Part shown: one piece after another, positions 6,482 through 7,717 of the stretch
Numbering within the stretch: the stretch's first letter is position 1
Layout of the letters: every line of letters starts with the position of its first letter
Assembly: GCF_000962825.1 (NCBI RefSeq)
Contig: NZ_JZKF01000163.1
Coordinates: 1 to 7,717 of the forward strand
Direction: 5' to 3'
DNA from: Actinoplanes rectilineatus
GTDB lineage: Bacteria; Actinomycetota; Actinomycetes; Mycobacteriales; Micromonosporaceae
DNA: 7,717 nt
Notes under the pieces: model-generated
What the model saw: the letters and a program-made list of their open reading frames with translations, nothing else
Databases searched by the model: none
What the model was told of the DNA's origin: nothing
Made by a program: the position numbers and the translations under genes

Positions 6482-7118
6482 GGTGGGCGGCGGCCAGCAC
6501 GGTCAGCCCGGTGCCGACCAGCAGCAGGGCGATCATCAGGGCGGTCTCCGGGAACGGGCCGTCGCTCGTACCCACCGCCGTGCCGCTGCCCGCCGGCAGG
6601 GTGAGGAACAACGCCGCCGACCGCTGGAGCAGCAGCAGGTCCTGCATCGCGGACCAGGCCGGGATCGCCAGCCCGACCAGCCCCGCCGCCGCGCACGCCG
6701 CGATCCGCTGGCGGGCCGGCGCCGCACGGACCGTCAGCGCCACCGCGAGCACCGCCAGCGCCGCGGCCAGCAGCAGCGCCCCCGCCACGAACAGCGCCCG
6801 CAGCACCGACCACTGCAGGTAGTCCGCGTCGGTGGTCAACGTCAGCAGTTCCGGCCCGGTCAGCGCCACCGACCGCGACTGCCACACCCACCACCCGTAC
6901 GCGCGGATCCCCACCGCCACCGCCGCCAGCCCGAGAATCACCCGCAGCAGCAGCCGCTGAAACGGAGGCACCAGGACATTCATCAACCCCGGGTGTACGC
7001 CCAGAGCGCTGGCCGCCACGAGGAACCCACCTCCGGCGAGCCAGGGACTCTCGAACAGCCCACCCACGACGGCAACAACAGCCGCGGCACAGGCGACAAC
7101 CATGATCGGTGAACGCAC
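6459..7118 (-). CDS. Small polytopic membrane protein of unknown function
   Basis: A 219-residue integral membrane protein. Hydrophobic segments that could span the membrane lie at about residues 5-21, 26-46, 55-79, 104-130, 138-158 and 191-212, so about six helices. A polar loop (SRSVALTGPELLTLTTDADYLQW, in pieces 81-103) follows the third, and a Gly/Ser/Thr-rich loop lies at 175-190. Several Arg residues flank the helices, consistent with the positive-inside rule. No catalytic or transport motif is recognised, so no function is proposed. The GTG start fits a leaderless transcript: TAACCT (7130-7125) ends 6 nt before it. An ATG five codons in is the alternative. It starts close to the TnpB remnant, so its expression could depend on, or have been altered by, that element. 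The stop overlaps the WD40-like gene. Confidence 0.72.
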   Translation of the reverse strand: MRSPIMVVACAAAVVAVVGGLFESPWLAGGGFLVAASALGVHPGLMNVLVPPFQRLLLRVILGLAAVAVGIRAYGWWVWQSRSVALTGPELLTLTTDADYLQWSVLRALFVAGALLLAAALAVLAVALTVRAAPARQRIAACAAAGLVGLAIPAWSAMQDLLLLQRSAALFLTLPAGSGTAVGTSDGPFPETALMIALLLVGTGLTVLAAAHLSRRTED

Positions 7119-7153
7119 CGAGCCAGGTTAGTGCGGTGTCCAAGAACGTTCAC
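7119..7153 (-). promoter_or_regulatory. Possible leaderless promoter of the membrane-protein gene
   Basis: On the minus strand GTGAAC (7153-7148) and TAACCT (7130-7125) are 17 bp apart, matching sigma-70-type spacing. The -10 matches TANNNT well; the -35 matches TTGACA at only three positions. The predicted start of transcription falls on the GTG of the gene. The -35 lies at the last codons of the TnpB remnant. A perfect 9-bp inverted repeat, CGGTGAACG (7107-7115) and CGTTCACCG (7147-7155), flanks the element; such a repeat could occur by chance in this G+C-rich DNA. Confidence 0.35.
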
Positions 7154-7370
7154 CGGGTGGGTGTCGGTGTGCGTTGTGGATCCTCGCGCACGGGTGTGTG
7201 CGAGCGACTCCCCTCCCGTAGGGGTGGGGCGGGCCTCCGCCGGCCATCCGACCCTGTCGGCGCTGGTGGGCGTCGGGGGTCACGCCGTGCCGTTGCGACA
7301 CCGGGGAGGTGCCGTCCGGCCCGACGGTGCATGACCAACCCACCTGAGGTGATTCTCGGTGGGGTGGTGG
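7150..7370 (-). ncRNA. Candidate leftover omega-RNA region of the TnpB element
   Basis: TnpB elements encode their guide (omega) RNA in the last part of tnpB and the DNA just after it, on the same strand. In this stretch several stems can be drawn by eye: 7187-7191 with 7198-7202 (CGCAC/GTGCG, 6-nt loop), 7210-7214 with 7220-7224 (CCCCT/AGGGG, 5-nt loop), 7228-7232 with 7237-7241 (GGCGG/CCGCC, 4-nt loop), 7269-7273 with 7282-7286 (GGCGT/ACGCC), 7312-7316 with 7323-7327 (CCGTC/GACGG, 6-nt loop), and the long stem at 7334-7368. High G+C makes short stems common, so only the density is suggestive. The left end, where the guide would follow, cannot be fixed. Boundaries and function are inferred from the position over the TnpB tail. 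Confidence 0.35.
7334..7368. repeat. 11-bp imperfect inverted repeat inside the TnpB remnant
   Basis: ACCAACCCACC (7334-7344) and GGTGGGGTGGT (7358-7368) pair at 10 of 11 positions around a 13-base loop. The loop side also offers a nested alternative stem CACCT/AGGTG (7341-7345 with 7347-7351). It lies about 20 bp past the deletion junction on the C-terminal side. It may be an omega-RNA stem, or it may reflect the Gly/Thr/Pro-rich codons of the tail. Confidence 0.55.
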
Positions 7371-7717
7371 TCGCGCCTCCCGGGATACGGGTCACCGACC
7401 GTACTGTCGTGGCCGGGTAGGGCACCTCCCGGTCCAGACGCACCAGCAACGGCGGACGACCCCGGGCCACGGGGATGCGCAGAACCCGGCCGGCGATAGT
7501 GAACGTGCCGTGATACCAGCGCACCGGCATCAACCCCCGACGGCGGCGCGGAAACCGCACCTCACCATGCCCCGCCTTACGCCGGGCAGCCGCCGAGAAC
7601 CAGGCATCGGAGTAACGGCGCAACACCGACCGGGCACCGGTCGAGTCCAGCTCGCCGAACGTCCCCGGACCCGAGGCGGCCAACAACCGGCACAACTGCT
7701 GGTAGCCCGCCACCGGC

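Larger units (their letters stand above)
7150..7717 (-). pseudogene. Internally deleted TnpB (IS200/IS605 OrfB) remnant, open at the right edge
   Basis: The frame is open from the right edge to a TGA at 7150-7152. TnpB proteins are RNA-guided DNA nucleases of IS200/IS605 and IS607 elements. The upstream part matches the N-terminal domain of an actinobacterial TnpB group I know: YQQLCRLL, FGELDSTGARSVLRRYSDAWF, FPRRRRGLMPVRWYHGTFTI, PVARGRPPLLVRLDREVPYP and VRSVT (numbering from the GTG at 7713, residues 4-108). At about 7390 this stops and the frame passes straight into RIPGGATTTPP, HRRAGRHLPG, ARRDPRR and an Arg/Pro-rich end, which resemble the C-terminal tail of the same group. The wedge-adjacent, RuvC and zinc-ribbon parts with their Asp/Glu and CxxC residues are missing, so nuclease activity is impossible. 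An in-frame internal deletion is the simplest reading. The N-terminus lies outside the window. The tail match is from memory, less sure than the N-terminal match. Confidence 0.75.

Noticed and set aside
5707..6822. A plus-strand 371-codon frame spanning the WD40-like and membrane-protein genes
   Set aside because: It is Arg/Gly/Pro-rich without motifs and conflicts with two better-supported genes on both sides.
7390..7717. TnpB-like nuclease-dead repressor (TldR)
   Set aside because: Those repressors keep the whole fold with mutated RuvC residues. Here the RuvC and zinc-ribbon regions are absent altogether.

Overview
The window is about 70% G+C, with short or overlapping gene junctions, GTG starts and several genes lacking a clear Shine-Dalgarno sequence. 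This points to an actinobacterium. The WD40-type and TnpB-type sequences suggest the Micromonosporaceae (Actinoplanes or a relative), but that assignment is inference. No tRNA, rRNA, CRISPR array or complete mobile element is present.

Left part (25-2016): a uridine-kinase-like P-loop enzyme runs rightward and overlaps, tail to tail, a leftward SnoaL/NTF2-like small protein. That small gene is divergent from a MarR-family regulator. The 80-bp gap between them holds three inverted repeats of one TTGG-type sequence, so the regulator probably controls both itself and its neighbour. A VOC (glyoxalase-fold) gene overlaps the MarR stop codon and probably shares its transcript.

Middle (1968-5451): three leftward genes, each overlapping the next by 1-4 nt, encode luciferase-like flavin-dependent monooxygenases of the NtaA/SnaA/DszA type. 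The first is a short, internally reduced paralogue, the second a standard one, and the third carries an unusual Ser/Thr/Ala-rich octapeptide-repeat tail. That tail is encoded by a 24-bp tandem repeat (1993-2088) that looks like repeated duplication of the last eight codons, stop included, of the convergent VOC gene. The operon probably oxidises a small organosulfur or aminocarboxylate compound. No flavin reductase or transporter lies in the window, so the substrate is open.

Right part (5452-7717): an AT-richer divergent region separates the operon from a rightward gene whose C-terminus is a single WD40-like repeat, apparently a truncated propeller protein. It overlaps the end of a leftward gene for a small polytopic membrane protein. 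At the right edge is the remnant of a TnpB (IS200/IS605 OrfB) gene. It has lost its RuvC and zinc-ribbon centre by an apparently in-frame internal deletion but keeps the C-terminal tail, which lies over a hairpin-rich stretch where the omega-RNA of such elements would normally sit.

No clearly new system is demonstrated. The best leads are the gene-end minisatellite with its protein tail, the hollowed-out TnpB with a possible surviving omega-RNA, and the three-paralogue monooxygenase operon with its reduced first member.
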